DNA of 55,789 bases from an uncultured Pseudomonadota bacterium. Lineage in GTDB: Bacteria; Pseudomonadota; Gammaproteobacteria; Methylococcales; Methylomonadaceae. The notes below the pieces were generated by a model that did no database searches, was not told where the DNA came from, and worked only from the letters and a program-made list of their open reading frames with translations. Location: positions 1 to 55,789 of the forward strand of contig CAINHO010000019.1 in NCBI GenBank assembly GCA_903848935.1, in the 5' to 3' direction. Of the stretch, positions 37,118 to 46,387 are shown one piece after another (position 1 is the stretch's first letter; every line of letters begins with the position of its first letter). The position numbers and the translations under genes were made by a program.

Positions 37118-37648
37118 TTACGCCGCTCGTTCAATCATTTGTTCAGCTTGTTTGGCAAACGCATCTAAATCGCCACTTTTTACGGTTTCGCGGGGAATCA
37201 CTAACGCTGTCGCCAAACTGATATAAATATAGACGTAATGCTTGCTGTATTCGACCCGAACTAAATCTGACCACAGCATTTTGTGTTTGCCGCTCGGTGA
37301 TTTTTCTAACAAATACTGCGCTTGTTCAGGGTCAATTGTCAGCGTGTAAGTGCCGAACATGGCGTTTTTTTCTTTGTAAGTGTAGTTGGCGAGAATTTGG
37401 CGACGCAAATCGAGCATCATGACTTTCGGTGATAACCAACCCCATAACGTCGCAATCACGAGGATATACGCGGCAGAATTTTTGTCGCCGTAATAGAAAT
37501 AGTAAAAGCCGCCAATCAACGCCATCACGGCGGGGACAATCCAGCGATTTTTGCGGATATTGCTTTGGATGTCTTCGTTTCGGGTAAATTGCACTTCGTT
37601 AAAGTGGATTAAGTCGTCTTCGCGGAATTCGTATTCAATTTCAAACAT
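37118..37648 (-). CDS. YcxB-like membrane protein
   Basis: 176 residues. Two transmembrane helices (about 36-52 and 60-76) and a C-terminal beta-rich part that resembles the YcxB-like domain (LLEKSPSGKHKMLWSDLVRVEYSKHYVYIYIS in parts, ending ALVIPRETVKSGDLDAF). The role is unknown. It is 6 bases upstream of the ABC-F gene, so they are likely co-transcribed. Confidence 0.75.
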   Translation of the reverse strand: MFEIEYEFREDDLIHFNEVQFTRNEDIQSNIRKNRWIVPAVMALIGGFYYFYYGDKNSAAYILVIATLWGWLSPKVMMLDLRRQILANYTYKEKNAMFGTYTLTIDPEQAQYLLEKSPSGKHKMLWSDLVRVEYSKHYVYIYISLATALVIPRETVKSGDLDAFAKQAEQMIERAA

Positions 37649-37798
37649 TTTTTATTTTTATAGGTTTTGGTGAAAAGTAAAAGGCATTATAACGAATCAT
37701 TGATGGTATGACTGATTTTGCGTTGGGTGAAATACGGTAATGGTTTTTTTAGTGCGTGCGGTGAAATTTTCCCAATCCAAACCGGATTTGCGCGAAAT

Positions 37799-38311
37799 TT
37801 AGGTGCAGGTTGCTACGTCTGCCGCTGTTGCTGTGTCTTTTGCCACGGTACGAATACGTCCTGTGGAAGCGATAATTACACAACGCCAATCAGTTCCAGA
37901 ACTAAATGTAAAATGCCCGCCCTGATTCACCCGCCCATTTGCACCATAGCTAACATAGTTTGCATAACTAGATTGCACTGAAACTGTTGAATTGACTGTA
38001 TCAAAAGACGTCACTACCAATATAGGCTCGTTGACATCAATCGTGTTATTTACAACCTGATTATCAACAAACACACTCCAACCATTTGTCCAATCGGTTG
38101 TTTTTTTACGAATAACAACGCTTTTATGCTGTTTCAATGCTTCCATTCGAGCTAATTGCAACGCACTCACCATCGCATTTGTCGTCGAAGTTAATCGAGT
38201 GCTTGCGATAATCGATTGAAAACTCGGTAAGCCAATCGCCATCGTCATTGAAATAATAGCGACAACAATCAGCAATTCGATGAGGGTAAAACCTTTGTTT
38301 TCGTTCACCAT
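37799..38311 (-). CDS. fimT: FimT/GspH-type pseudopilin
   Basis: 170 residues. Prepilin leader MVNENKG, then FTLIELLIVVAIISMTMAIG with E5. The GspH/FimT domain follows (RLTSTTNAMVSALQLARMEALKQHKSVVI region). The ending holds two cysteines (WRCVIIA, ATCT) for a likely disulfide. FimT-type minor pilins are reported to help DNA uptake in some species. Last gene of the minor-pilin run; 22 bases after pilX. The 150 bases beyond its stop to the YcxB gene are AT-rich with no gene seen. Confidence 0.9.
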   Translation of the reverse strand: MVNENKGFTLIELLIVVAIISMTMAIGLPSFQSIIASTRLTSTTNAMVSALQLARMEALKQHKSVVIRKKTTDWTNGWSVFVDNQVVNNTIDVNEPILVVTSFDTVNSTVSVQSSYANYVSYGANGRVNQGGHFTFSSGTDWRCVIIASTGRIRTVAKDTATAADVATCT

Positions 38312-38332
38312 AAAACCTCTTAATAATTTCTA

Positions 38333-39106
38333 TCAAGTTCCACAGCCCACCACATGATCACTGACGATTTCACGGGTTGTTCCGTTTGCGCTGGTTGCAA
38401 TAGCGTCAACTTTATAAACTTCTTTGGGGCAGCTAGGCAGCGGCAAAGGATTTGGAGGTGCAAGCCTGCATCTTGGGTTTGGATTATAGTTGTCTACAAC
38501 ATTTAAACTGTCGGTAATTGTAGAATCACTTCCCCCTCTTGGATCTGTGCATAGCGGATCATAAGGCTGATAGCAAACATCGGATGGATCAGTAAAAAGA
38601 GCGGCAATGGCATCAATACTATTCCCTGTACAATCTACGCCGCTTGAACTTGCACTTTTGGGATAGCAAGTGAGTTTAGAGTTAGAGGTGTTGTAATCTG
38701 TACATTTTGTAATCGTACCTGTGGATGACATACATGATGCCGATAAAATAGTTACCGTTGTATTCGGCATAGTAATCGGAACAGCACCTGCTAATCCTAT
38801 ATTTTGTTTGTATGATGTAGGTAGAGTTACACATTGGTGCGTACTACTGTTAATAGCAGTGTCAGTTGGATCTATATGCTGCGGCATAAAGTCAACAACA
38901 CCATTGATTAAAGTTTTTCCATTCGCCAACACGCCCTCCGCATTCGCAAATTCCTGAGTTATAAGTCTGTCACTATTTGCCATTTCTAATTGTTGTTTAT
39001 TTTGTTGAATCATGCGCGTTCCTGCCAAAGTCAACAATAACAACATCACGAGACTGAAGGCTAAAACCGCGCCACGTTGAGATTTAAACTTACTCGATGT
39101 TTGCAT
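38333..39106 (-). CDS. pilX: PilX-like minor pilin assembly protein
   Basis: About 257 residues. N-terminus QRGAVLAFSLVMLLLLTLAGTRMIQQNKQQLEMANS is the PilX pattern (GxxL...SL..LLLLT with N-x-D-R later). The rest is Cys- and Pro-rich. The frame opens at 39139, but the ATG at 39106 has CAGG upstream and fits better. PilX primes type IV pilus assembly with PilV, PilW and FimT/U. It directly follows the inserted DUF2442 gene. Confidence 0.85.
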   Translation of the reverse strand: MQTSSKFKSQRGAVLAFSLVMLLLLTLAGTRMIQQNKQQLEMANSDRLITQEFANAEGVLANGKTLINGVVDFMPQHIDPTDTAINSSTHQCVTLPTSYKQNIGLAGAVPITMPNTTVTILSASCMSSTGTITKCTDYNTSNSKLTCYPKSASSSGVDCTGNSIDAIAALFTDPSDVCYQPYDPLCTDPRGGSDSTITDSLNVVDNYNPNPRCRLAPPNPLPLPSCPKEVYKVDAIATSANGTTREIVSDHVVGCGT

Positions 39107-39122
39107 GACTAAACCTGAAAAT

Positions 39123-39575
39123 TTAGTTTTGATTTTCAACTTCCCAACCTTTGCAGGCGAGAGCTATGTAACGCGGCATTGGACGTTTTCCATTGCCATA
39201 GCTGTTCATTGTTTGCGGTCTAATTCCCAATACTCGTGCGGCATCCGCAAGTGAAAATCCGTGTTTTACCCGCCATTGAGCAAAAATCCGAGTGTTTTCA
39301 TCGGGTGCATTTTGCGCTTGTGCATCAAGCCATAAAATATCAGCCCCCATTTGAATGTCTAATTCTTCCCATTCAACCGTCCAGCCTTCGCCGACAATCA
39401 TCTTGGCTTTTTTAAATTCTTCAGGATCTTTCAATAATCGTAATCGCTGAGTCTTATTTAAGCCTTCCGCTAACGACACGGTAAAAATGCTATTGTCTAA
39501 AAAATGTAAGCGCAATTTGTAATCATCTAAAGCCTCGACAGTCAATAGTCGTGGGCGTTTCATATTTTTTGGCAT
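39123..39575 (-). CDS. DUF2442 / helix-turn-helix protein
   Basis: About 150 residues. The N-terminal half (VEALDDYKLRLHFLDNSIFTV, then EFKKAKMIVGEGWTVEWEE, then MGADILWLD) is the DUF2442 pattern. The C-terminal half (WRVKHGFSLADAARVLGIRPQTMNSYGNGKRPMPRYIALAC) is a lambda-repressor-like helix-turn-helix. The ATG at 39575 is chosen because GAGGA lies 9 bases before it; the frame opens at 39584. It overlaps the DUF4160 gene and precedes pilX. Such DUF4160-DUF2442 pairs occur as small mobile-looking units and look like toxin-antitoxin or regulatory modules, but their action is not known to me. Confidence 0.8.
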   Translation of the reverse strand: MPKNMKRPRLLTVEALDDYKLRLHFLDNSIFTVSLAEGLNKTQRLRLLKDPEEFKKAKMIVGEGWTVEWEELDIQMGADILWLDAQAQNAPDENTRIFAQWRVKHGFSLADAARVLGIRPQTMNSYGNGKRPMPRYIALACKGWEVENQN

Positions 39576-39793
39576 AGTATCCATTCCTCAATCATGACGG
39601 CTTGATTTTTTATCAGCCACGTTAAAATTTCTTTTCTTAAACTTGTTGGAATATCGCCAGCAATAACTTTTAAGGTTATCAAGTCGATTTTTGCATTTAC
39701 ATCACCGCCTACGACATGAATGTGCATTGGCTCATGATCGTTTTCGCGCAACTGAAGGCGATACTTATTTCTAAATCGTTGTTTTGTTGTCAT
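39560..39793 (-). CDS. DUF4160 protein
   Basis: 77 residues: NDHEPMHIHVVGGDVNAKIDLITLKVIAGDIP matches the DUF4160 pattern (HEPPHVHV...G..AKi.l....). The short conserved His-containing core suggests a nucleic-acid or metal role, unproven. It is 9 bases after pilW and overlaps the DUF2442-HTH gene by 16 bases, so both sit inside the pilin operon. Confidence 0.8.
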   Translation of the reverse strand: MTTKQRFRNKYRLQLRENDHEPMHIHVVGGDVNAKIDLITLKVIAGDIPTSLRKEILTWLIKNQAVMIEEWILCQKI

Positions 39794-39802
39794 CCCGTTT
39801 TC

Positions 39803-40537
39803 TCAGTGGTCATTTGCACGCAAAAAAATCGTTTTAGAAAATGTTTTATAAAGTCGATTGTCCGTCATCGTTACTTTATTACCATCAATGTCGTAATAAT
39901 ATCCTTTAATCCGATTCAAATTATCGTCTGTGCTGCGTAGCACGAGAAATACTTTAATTGCGATGACATTTGTCCATTGATTATTAGCAGTTACAGTTGC
40001 TGCATCCGTGTAATAGAACGTGTAATTTGGTGACGTACCATTCCGAATTCCGTATTTGAAAGTCAGTTGTTTTACATTTTGAATTAACGGTTGTGACGCA
40101 CTACCCGAGATACAAGATAAGTCACCGCTTGTGGTGTCGTAAGAAACATGCACTGTGATTGGGTCACAGTTGGTAGACGTTGAAATGCAATTAGAAGCTC
40201 CTGAAAGGCAAATAGAGTTATTTAATTGACTCAAATCGCCCAGTATAAAGCTATAGTACAACTCGTTATCTGTGCTATTAGTTCCAATATACCCAGGAAC
40301 AACATATCCAACAGGAATACTTGTTGCTGAGGGATAAAAGCCCGCCAACAACAGACCTTTCGCCAAATCTTCTAAAACAAACACGCCATCGTCCATCATG
40401 TCGCTTATATTCCGCTGCAAGGTAAAACTCTTTTGCGATTGAATGAATAGCTGACTAATACCCGAAACCAAAGCCAAACCAAGCATCATGCTGACCATCA
40501 ATTCAATCAGCGTCACACCAAGTTGTTTTTTAATCAT
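39803..40537 (-). CDS. pilW: PilW-like minor pilin
   Basis: 244 residues. Prepilin leader MIKKQLG, then VTLIELMVSMMLGLALVSG; residue +1 is V rather than F, as in several PilW proteins. The segment QKSFTLQRNISDMMDDGVFVLEDLAKGLLLAGF is typical of PilW. The start overlaps the pilV stop (ATGA). Confidence 0.9.
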   Translation of the reverse strand: MIKKQLGVTLIELMVSMMLGLALVSGISQLFIQSQKSFTLQRNISDMMDDGVFVLEDLAKGLLLAGFYPSATSIPVGYVVPGYIGTNSTDNELYYSFILGDLSQLNNSICLSGASNCISTSTNCDPITVHVSYDTTSGDLSCISGSASQPLIQNVKQLTFKYGIRNGTSPNYTFYYTDAATVTANNQWTNVIAIKVFLVLRSTDDNLNRIKGYYYDIDGNKVTMTDNRLYKTFSKTIFLRANDH

Positions 40538-41049
40538 GGCGTAACCTCCAAATAGAAAGTTGAATCTTTTGATAACGTGCCTGAAGTTTTACTATTTGTG
40601 CGCCCCCACGTTGTGATTAAGCATAAAGATGTTGGATAAGTACCTACGCAGCCGCTTTTATTTACTCCGCTACTTAGTTGAATATCAACCATTTTTGTCG
40701 AAGCATCTTTAGGTTTAGGTAAAATTCCAGGAATAGTGTTTGTCCCTTTAACGCTATTTTGCCAATAGCCATAATCATTTATTGCCATCGCATCTGGGCT
40801 ACAACCAGGCGTAGCAACGCAGGTAGTTGTGGAATAATTCGGTGCGACACCTAGCCAGTTTGCCGTGTTATTCCCACGAATCCGATCTTGCATTTCATAC
40901 GCCAATAACGTCGCCTGTTGGTAATAATAGGCATCTTGATTATCGCGTAACGATATTGCCTGCATCGCTGCCAGTCCTAATAATCCAATCGCCAAAATCA
41001 CCATCGAGATTAACACTTCAATCAGCGTAAAACCGCGTGCTTTAATCAT
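40534..41049 (-). CDS. pilV: PilV-like minor pilin
   Basis: 171 residues. Leader MIKARG, then FTLIEVLISMVILAIGLLGLAAMQ, and RDNQDAYYYQQATLLAYEMQDRIRGN, the hallmark of PilV. Four cysteines lie in the C-terminal half. First gene of the operon pilV-pilW-DUF4160-DUF2442-pilX-fimT. Its start codon is part of a 9-bp inverted repeat. pilY1 is absent from this cluster. Confidence 0.92.
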   Translation of the reverse strand: MIKARGFTLIEVLISMVILAIGLLGLAAMQAISLRDNQDAYYYQQATLLAYEMQDRIRGNNTANWLGVAPNYSTTTCVATPGCSPDAMAINDYGYWQNSVKGTNTIPGILPKPKDASTKMVDIQLSSGVNKSGCVGTYPTSLCLITTWGRTNSKTSGTLSKDSTFYLEVTP

Positions 41050-41088
41050 CGCGCCACCAACTCCATAAAAACTTTATAATGGCGCGAT
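41048..41088 (-). promoter_or_regulatory. Inverted repeat over the pilV start
   Basis: ATCGCGCCA (41048-41056) and TGGCGCGAT (41080-41088), perfect 9-bp arms. On the pilV mRNA the right arm ends in the AT of the start codon and the loop holds the GGAG site. A TATAAT box on the minus strand (41092-41087) overlaps the other arm, so it may instead be an operator. Confidence 0.5.
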
Positions 41089-41132
41089 TATAAACTTGTT
41101 GTAACAAACGCTAAACTTTAAAACGAAATCCC

Positions 41133-42374
41133 ATGAACTCTTTTACTCTGATATTTTTATTCGCCTTCGCTATCGTGACGGCAACCCAATTTTGGTTAGC
41201 AAAACGTCAAGCAGCTTATGTTTTGGCGCATCGTGACAATGTTCCCGAAGCCTTTATGCAAACCGTTTCACTCGCGGCACATCAAAAAGCGGCTGATTAC
41301 ACGCTGGCAAAATCACAACTTGGCGACATCGAACGCGCGTTGGGTGTGGGTCTAATTTTGATTTTAACCTTATTCGGCGGCATCAACGCGGCATTTGAAT
41401 TTTGCACCGCTCGTATCGAATCGCCTTTAATGGCAGGCGTTGGTGCGATTGCCTTGTTGACCGTGTTAATGTCGCTATTTGAAATTCCTGTGAGTTGGTA
41501 CGGCACCTTTGTCATCGAAGAAAAATTCGGCTTCAACAAAAACACGCCAGCGCAATTTATCAAAGACGAAGTGATGCAATTAACGCTTGCCGCTGTGATT
41601 GGTTTACCGATTTTAGCGTTGATTTTGTGGATTATGGACAGCGTCGGCAGCAGTTGGTGGATTTGGGCGTGGGCGATTTTAATCAGCTTTTCGCTGTTGA
41701 TGAGTTGGTTATTTCCCACCGTTATCGCGCCACTGTTCAACAAATTCACGCCGATGGAAGAGGGCGCATTAAAAACGCGCATTTCCGGTTTATTGGAACG
41801 TTGCGGCTTTAATAGCCAAGGTATTTTTATCATGGACGGTTCAAAACGTTCAGGTCATGGTAATGCTTATTTTACGGGTTTGGGCAATAACAAACGTATC
41901 GTGTTTTACGACAATTTAGTGGCATCGCTCGATGACGAAGAATTGGAAGCCGTTTTAGCGCATGAGTTGGGGCATTTCAAATGCAAACACGTTGTCAAAA
42001 TGCTGATTGCCACCTCGATTACGACCTTGATTGGCTTTGCGACTTTAGGTTGGATGATTGATAAAGAATGGTTTTTTACAGGTTTAGGTGTTGACCATGC
42101 GTCGAATGCCGCCGCGTTATTATTATTCACGTTGATTGCGCCGATTTTTACCTTTTTCATGCAACCGATTAGCGCGTATTTTCAGCGCAAATTTGAATTT
42201 GAAGCGGACGATTTTGCTTCACAACATGCACAAGCCAGTAAATTAGTCAGCGGCTTGGTGAAATTATATGAAGAAAACGCCAGTACGCTCACACCTGACC
42301 CGCTTTTTGCATCGTTTTATTATAGTCATCCACCTGCGGCGATTCGTATCGCGCATTTGGAAAAATCGGCATGA
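41133..42374 (+). CDS. M48-family membrane metallopeptidase (Ste24-like)
   Basis: 413 residues with about six membrane helices. Zinc site HELGH in EAVLAHELGHFKCKHV and the downstream glutamate in FEFEADDFASQHAQ. The order of segments (N-terminal helices, VSWYGTFVIEEKFGFN, then GNAYFTGLGNNKRIVFYD) is that of Ste24/CAAX prenyl protease-like M48 enzymes in bacteria. It probably degrades or processes membrane proteins. Divergent from pilV. The stop overlaps the rsgA start by 4 bases. Confidence 0.9.
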   Translation: MNSFTLIFLFAFAIVTATQFWLAKRQAAYVLAHRDNVPEAFMQTVSLAAHQKAADYTLAKSQLGDIERALGVGLILILTLFGGINAAFEFCTARIESPLMAGVGAIALLTVLMSLFEIPVSWYGTFVIEEKFGFNKNTPAQFIKDEVMQLTLAAVIGLPILALILWIMDSVGSSWWIWAWAILISFSLLMSWLFPTVIAPLFNKFTPMEEGALKTRISGLLERCGFNSQGIFIMDGSKRSGHGNAYFTGLGNNKRIVFYDNLVASLDDEELEAVLAHELGHFKCKHVVKMLIATSITTLIGFATLGWMIDKEWFFTGLGVDHASNAAALLLFTLIAPIFTFFMQPISAYFQRKFEFEADDFASQHAQASKLVSGLVKLYEENASTLTPDPLFASFYYSHPPAAIRIAHLEKSA

Positions 42375-43243
42375 GTGAAACACTCGAAGGCTTGGTTATC
42401 GCGCATTTAGGGCAGGGCATCGCAGTCGAATATAACGGCGAAATTATTTTGTGCCAACCGTTGCGGAAGTTAGACACCGTGACGGTGGGCGACAAAGTTT
42501 TATGGTCGCTCGTCGCACCGGAACAAGGACGCATCGAAGCTCTTTTGCCGCGCAAATCGGTGTTAAGTCGGCCGTCGCGCAACGACAAAGTTCGTCCTGT
42601 CGCGGCAAATATCGATAACGTTTTTGTCGTTTTTGCCGTCGAACCATTTTGTGATTTTCTGTTGCTCGATCAGTATTTGGCAATTTGCGAAAACCGTGAT
42701 TTCAAAGCCTCGCTGATTTTGAACAAAACCGATTTGCCACTTTCTGACGAAATCGAAACGGAATTGGCAAATTATGTGCGTTTGGGCTACGCGCTGTATC
42801 GGGTTTGTGCGAACGATGCGGACAGTTTGAGCGAGTTGAAACAAGCCTTGCGTGGACAAGTCAGTATTTTTACCGGTCAATCTGGCGTAGGAAAATCGTC
42901 GTTAACCAACACGCTGATTCCTGATAAAAATTTAAAAACGAATACTGTTTCGGCAACCACGAAACATGGTCGTCATACCACGACGGCAGCGACGCTTTAT
43001 CATTTGCCAGAAGGCGGCGATTTAATTGATTCGCCAGGCGTAGCGATTTTTGGTTTGGCTGATATTAACGTCGGACAATTGGCGCAAGGTTATCGTGAAT
43101 TTTTGCCATTTTTAGCGCAATGCAAATTCAACGATTGCAGCCACCATCATGACAAAGGCTGTGCGGTTCGCGCGGCGGTTGAAAGTGGTGAAATTCCTAC
43201 ATCACGCTATGAACGTTTTTTAAAATTACACGATAAAATGTGA
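42371..43243 (+). CDS. rsgA: Ribosome small subunit GTPase RsgA
   Basis: 290 residues. N-terminal OB fold, then the circularly permuted GTPase: NKTD (G4) comes before GQSGVGKSSLTN (G1), then DSPGVAIFGL (G3). The zinc knuckle is CKFNDCSHHHDKGCAV. It checks 30S maturation. The ATG overlaps the stop of the M48 gene. Confidence 0.96.
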   Translation: MSETLEGLVIAHLGQGIAVEYNGEIILCQPLRKLDTVTVGDKVLWSLVAPEQGRIEALLPRKSVLSRPSRNDKVRPVAANIDNVFVVFAVEPFCDFLLLDQYLAICENRDFKASLILNKTDLPLSDEIETELANYVRLGYALYRVCANDADSLSELKQALRGQVSIFTGQSGVGKSSLTNTLIPDKNLKTNTVSATTKHGRHTTTAATLYHLPEGGDLIDSPGVAIFGLADINVGQLAQGYREFLPFLAQCKFNDCSHHHDKGCAVRAAVESGEIPTSRYERFLKLHDKM

Positions 43244-43252
43244 GAAAAATAA

Positions 43253-44245
43253 ATGCTGTATAACAATCAAAAAATCGCGCTGAGTGACCATGAAGTTGAA
43301 CCAACCACGTCATCAAAAGCTCAGAAAAAATTTAACGATTTAACCAAGAAAATCGAGGCACAAAAACAGTTATTACAAGAATGGCAAGAAACGACTTTGA
43401 AATATCAGCAGCGTTTTCATACCGAATATCAACCAATTGCCAATGATTACAATGATTCCCGCGTGGCGTTGGTGTATTTATTGGACGAGGCGTATGGCGA
43501 TAAATTTTTCAAAAAAACCGACAAAGCGAAACTAAGAGAACTCATTTGTAATTTATCGATGGGGCTGATTTACGCGGGTAAAGATGAATTGAAAGCGATT
43601 TATAACCGATATAGCGACACGGCATTCGATGAGGACGAGATGGCGATGGATTCAATGTTTGAGGAAATGGATCTACAGGTAGATGAAGCCCAACATCATT
43701 ACGACGAAAATCGAACGACTCGTAAAAAATCGGCAAAACAGCTTGCCAAAGAAGCGAAGCAAAAAGCCGAAGAACAAAATGCCAGTAAATCGATTCAAGA
43801 GGTTTTTCGCAAATTGGTTGCGGCGTTGCATCCGGATCGTGAACCTGATGAAGCCGAACGGGAACGTAAAACCAAACTCATGCAGCGGGCGAATATCGCG
43901 TATACGAAAAAAGATTTGATGCAATTATTGGCGTTACAACTAGAAATCGCACAAATTGATCAAGCACATTTGAACACGATTACCGAAGATCGCTTGAAGC
44001 AATTTAACAAAGTTTTGCAAACGCAACTTGGCGAATTAGAACAAGAAATTAAGCAAATCGAATATCCGTTTAGAGCGCAATTACAAACGTCGTGGCACTC
44101 GAATTTGCAACCGCAACAAGTGCTGAAATCGTTGGCGTTCGATATTAAAGAAATGCAATTAGTTCTGAAGGACGCGAAAATTGAGCTGAAAGAATTTCGG
44201 AATCCTATCAATCTCAAAGCCGCGTTAAAATCTTATCGTTTTTAA
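43253..44245 (+). CDS. J-domain-like coiled-coil protein
   Basis: 330 residues. N-terminal coiled coil (about 22-60), a middle helical part with acidic patch (125-150), a basic [14 protein letters not shown] stretch, then a J-domain-like unit at 181-230 ([28 protein letters not shown] in two parts) with the HPD motif at 193-195. The C-terminal third is again coiled coil. The HPD motif is what DnaJ proteins use to stimulate Hsp70, so a specialised DnaK partner is likely. The substrate is unknown. It is 9 bases after rsgA. Confidence 0.75.
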   Translation: MLYNNQKIALSDHEVEPTTSSKAQKKFNDLTKKIEAQKQLLQEWQETTLKYQQRFHTEYQPIANDYNDSRVALVYLLDEAYGDKFFKKTDKAKLRELICNLSMGLIYAGKDELKAIYNRYSDTAFDEDEMAMDSMFEEMDLQVDEAQHHYDENRTTRKKSAKQLAKEAKQKAEEQNASKSIQEVFRKLVAALHPDREPDEAERERKTKLMQRANIAYTKKDLMQLLALQLEIAQIDQAHLNTITEDRLKQFNKVLQTQLGELEQEIKQIEYPFRAQLQTSWHSNLQPQQVLKSLAFDIKEMQLVLKDAKIELKEFRNPINLKAALKSYRF

Positions 44246-44276
44246 AATTCCACTTAATTTTTCTAAAACCAAATTC

Positions 44277-45233
44277 ATGACCACAAATTTACAACTTACT
44301 GCCGATGGCAAACTCAAACATTTTTTAACGCCCGAAGGTTTGAGCGCGGAACTTTTGACGCAAATTCTCGATACCGCCGAAACGTTTATTGATAACACGC
44401 AATCGCCTAAAAAAATTAAATCGACACCGTTATTGAGGGATAAAACGGTGGTGAATTTGTTTTTTGAAAATAGCACCCGCACCCGCACGACCTTTGAACT
44501 CGCCGCGAAACATTTAGGTGCGGAAGTCGTTAATATGAATATCGCTACGTCGGCGACTTCGAAAGGTGAAAGTTTGCTCGACACGATTCGTAATTTAGAA
44601 GCGATGTTTGTCGATGCGTTTGTAGTGCGTCATGCGGTGAGTGGCGCGGCACATTTTATTGCCCAACAAACCGCACCTCATATCAGCGTCATTAACGCAG
44701 GCGACGGTCAACACGCCCACCCGACACAAGCGATGTTGGATATGTTTACGATTCGGCAACACAAACCGGATTTTTCACGATTGCGCGTGGCGATTATCGG
44801 CGATATTTTGCATTCGCGCGTGGCACGTTCTGAAATTCACGCGCTTAACATTTTAGGTGCGAAAGAAGTGCGTGTGATTGCGCCAAAAACGTTGTTGCCT
44901 GCTGAAATCGAGGCGTTAGGTGTGACGGTGTCACACAATTTACACGAAGGTTTGCAAGATATTGACGTGATTATCATGTTGCGCTTGCAAAAAGAACGCA
45001 TGACTTCGGCATTGTTGCCGAGCGAAAGCGAGTATTTCAACTGTTTTGGTTTAACCGAAGAAAAGTTAAAACTCGCCAAACCCGATGCCATTGTCATGCA
45101 CCCAGGACCTATAAATCGCGGTGTTGAAATTGATTCCAAAGTCGCCGATGGCAAGCAATCCGTGATTTTACAGCAAGTCAGTAACGGTGTTGCAGTGCGA
45201 ATGGCGGTAATGGCAACGACGATGTTGGCATAA
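44277..45233 (+). CDS. pyrB: Aspartate carbamoyltransferase catalytic subunit
   Basis: 318 residues. Carbamoyl-phosphate motif [20 protein letters not shown], then [12 protein letters not shown] and the aspartate site MLRLQKERM. It makes carbamoyl-aspartate in pyrimidine synthesis. Neither pyrI nor the inactive dihydroorotase partner pyrC' is next to it, although the length and MLRLQKERM are typical of the class that pairs with PyrC' in pseudomonads. Confidence 0.96.
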   Translation: MTTNLQLTADGKLKHFLTPEGLSAELLTQILDTAETFIDNTQSPKKIKSTPLLRDKTVVNLFFENSTRTRTTFELAAKHLGAEVVNMNIATSATSKGESLLDTIRNLEAMFVDAFVVRHAVSGAAHFIAQQTAPHISVINAGDGQHAHPTQAMLDMFTIRQHKPDFSRLRVAIIGDILHSRVARSEIHALNILGAKEVRVIAPKTLLPAEIEALGVTVSHNLHEGLQDIDVIIMLRLQKERMTSALLPSESEYFNCFGLTEEKLKLAKPDAIVMHPGPINRGVEIDSKVADGKQSVILQQVSNGVAVRMAVMATTMLA

Positions 45234-45376
45234 CAAGTTTTCAACTTAGACTTAAGGCGGATTTAATACATATCGCATTACAATCGATGCACCTTAACAA
45301 CAAAACGTACAGTTTTATTCTCTAAAGTTAAACACTTCTCACGCTGCAATGAAGCGACGTAAGAGGCTGGCGAAGC

Positions 45377-45410
45377 ACTTTGAATTCATAGAGTTAACAT
45401 TATTCAAAGT
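45377..45410. repeat. 9-bp inverted repeat before rlpA
   Basis: ACTTTGAAT / ATTCAAAGT with a 16-base spacer, in the 239-base gap between pyrB and rlpA. No T run follows, so it is not a standard terminator; it could be an operator. No gene is seen in the gap. Confidence 0.4.
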
Positions 45411-45472
45411 TCTTCATACGCGGAATTATTTTTTATGATTTCGCCTATTGAAAACCAACCATCGAGCACTTT

Positions 45473-46252
45473 ATGAAAAAATTGATTCCGATTTTATCGT
45501 TAGCTGTTTTAAGCAGTTGCACGAATACAACACCTCTAAACGCAAGTTTAGTTCCATCGTCGAAAGACATTATTCCCTTAGAAATTGAAACTATTTCTCC
45601 TGTTGCCACGACTAAACATAAAAACACTAAAAAAGTCGCGGCAATTACTGTTCCAACTCAAGCGCACAAAATATCTGCAAAATTAACTTCCGGTAAAAAC
45701 CAAGGTGTCGCTTCATGGTACGGCAATTATTTTCACGGTAAAAAAACTGCGACTGGCGAATTGTTCGACATGAATGCCATGACGGCCGCGCACAACAGTT
45801 TACCGCTGGATTCGTATGCTGAAATTACTAACGTTGAAAATCATCGAACTGTAATTGTCCGCATCAACGATCGGGGGCCTTTTTTCGATCATCGTGTTTT
45901 AGATTTATCTTATTCTGCAGCGAAACAATTGGGTATGGATGAAGCCGGTACTAGCAAAGTTACGATTAAAGCGATTGCACCGGGTCAAGCCTTGAAACAA
46001 TTGCAACAACAAAATCTGCCCGTTTATTTACAAATTGGTAGTTTCAGTAATAAAAAACTCGCGCAAGAGTTACAAAAAAGCCTCGTGAAACAGCATTTGC
46101 CGGAGTCGAAAATTGCTGCATCCAGCAATAAAAACGCTACGCTTTACAAAGTTCAGTTGCCGATCAAATCTTCGCGCCACGCAAGTGACCTTAATGACAG
46201 ATTGGCAAAATTAGGTATTACAGACACGCAATTTGTGACAGAAACCAATTAG
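45473..46252 (+). CDS. rlpA: RlpA-family septal ring lipoprotein
   Basis: 259 residues. Lipobox AVLSSC (about C16), a linker, then the double-psi beta-barrel with GVASWYGNYFHGKKTATGE, MTAAHNSLPL and VRINDRGPF (catalytic-site-like D and the RG). A C-terminal SPOR domain (about 183-259: VYLQIGSFSNKKLAQEL) binds denuded glycan at the septum. RlpA of Pseudomonas is a lytic transglycosylase that helps daughter-cell separation. Next to dacA, as usual. Confidence 0.92.
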   Translation: MKKLIPILSLAVLSSCTNTTPLNASLVPSSKDIIPLEIETISPVATTKHKNTKKVAAITVPTQAHKISAKLTSGKNQGVASWYGNYFHGKKTATGELFDMNAMTAAHNSLPLDSYAEITNVENHRTVIVRINDRGPFFDHRVLDLSYSAAKQLGMDEAGTSKVTIKAIAPGQALKQLQQQNLPVYLQIGSFSNKKLAQELQKSLVKQHLPESKIAASSNKNATLYKVQLPIKSSRHASDLNDRLAKLGITDTQFVTETN

Positions 46253-46307
46253 TCGTTTTCAATAAATTTGAAAAAATGGCTTGATTATCATGAGCTACGG
46301 TCATCTT

Positions 46308-46323
46308 TCCCACTTGCGTGGGA
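46308..46323 (+). terminator. Weak hairpin between rlpA and dacA
   Basis: TCCCAC / GTGGGA with a 4-base loop and a few T after it. May be a weak terminator; a TACAAT box lies just downstream. Confidence 0.35.
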
Positions 46324-46387
46324 GTGTTTCTAATTGTCATGATACAATCGCGTTCAGTTTATCTCGTTTTATATCTGACCGAAGCCC

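Noticed and set aside
37718..37981. 87-codon plus-strand frame over the end of fimT
   Set aside because: It overlaps the fimT coding region antisense and has a Cys-rich nonsense composition with no ribosome site.
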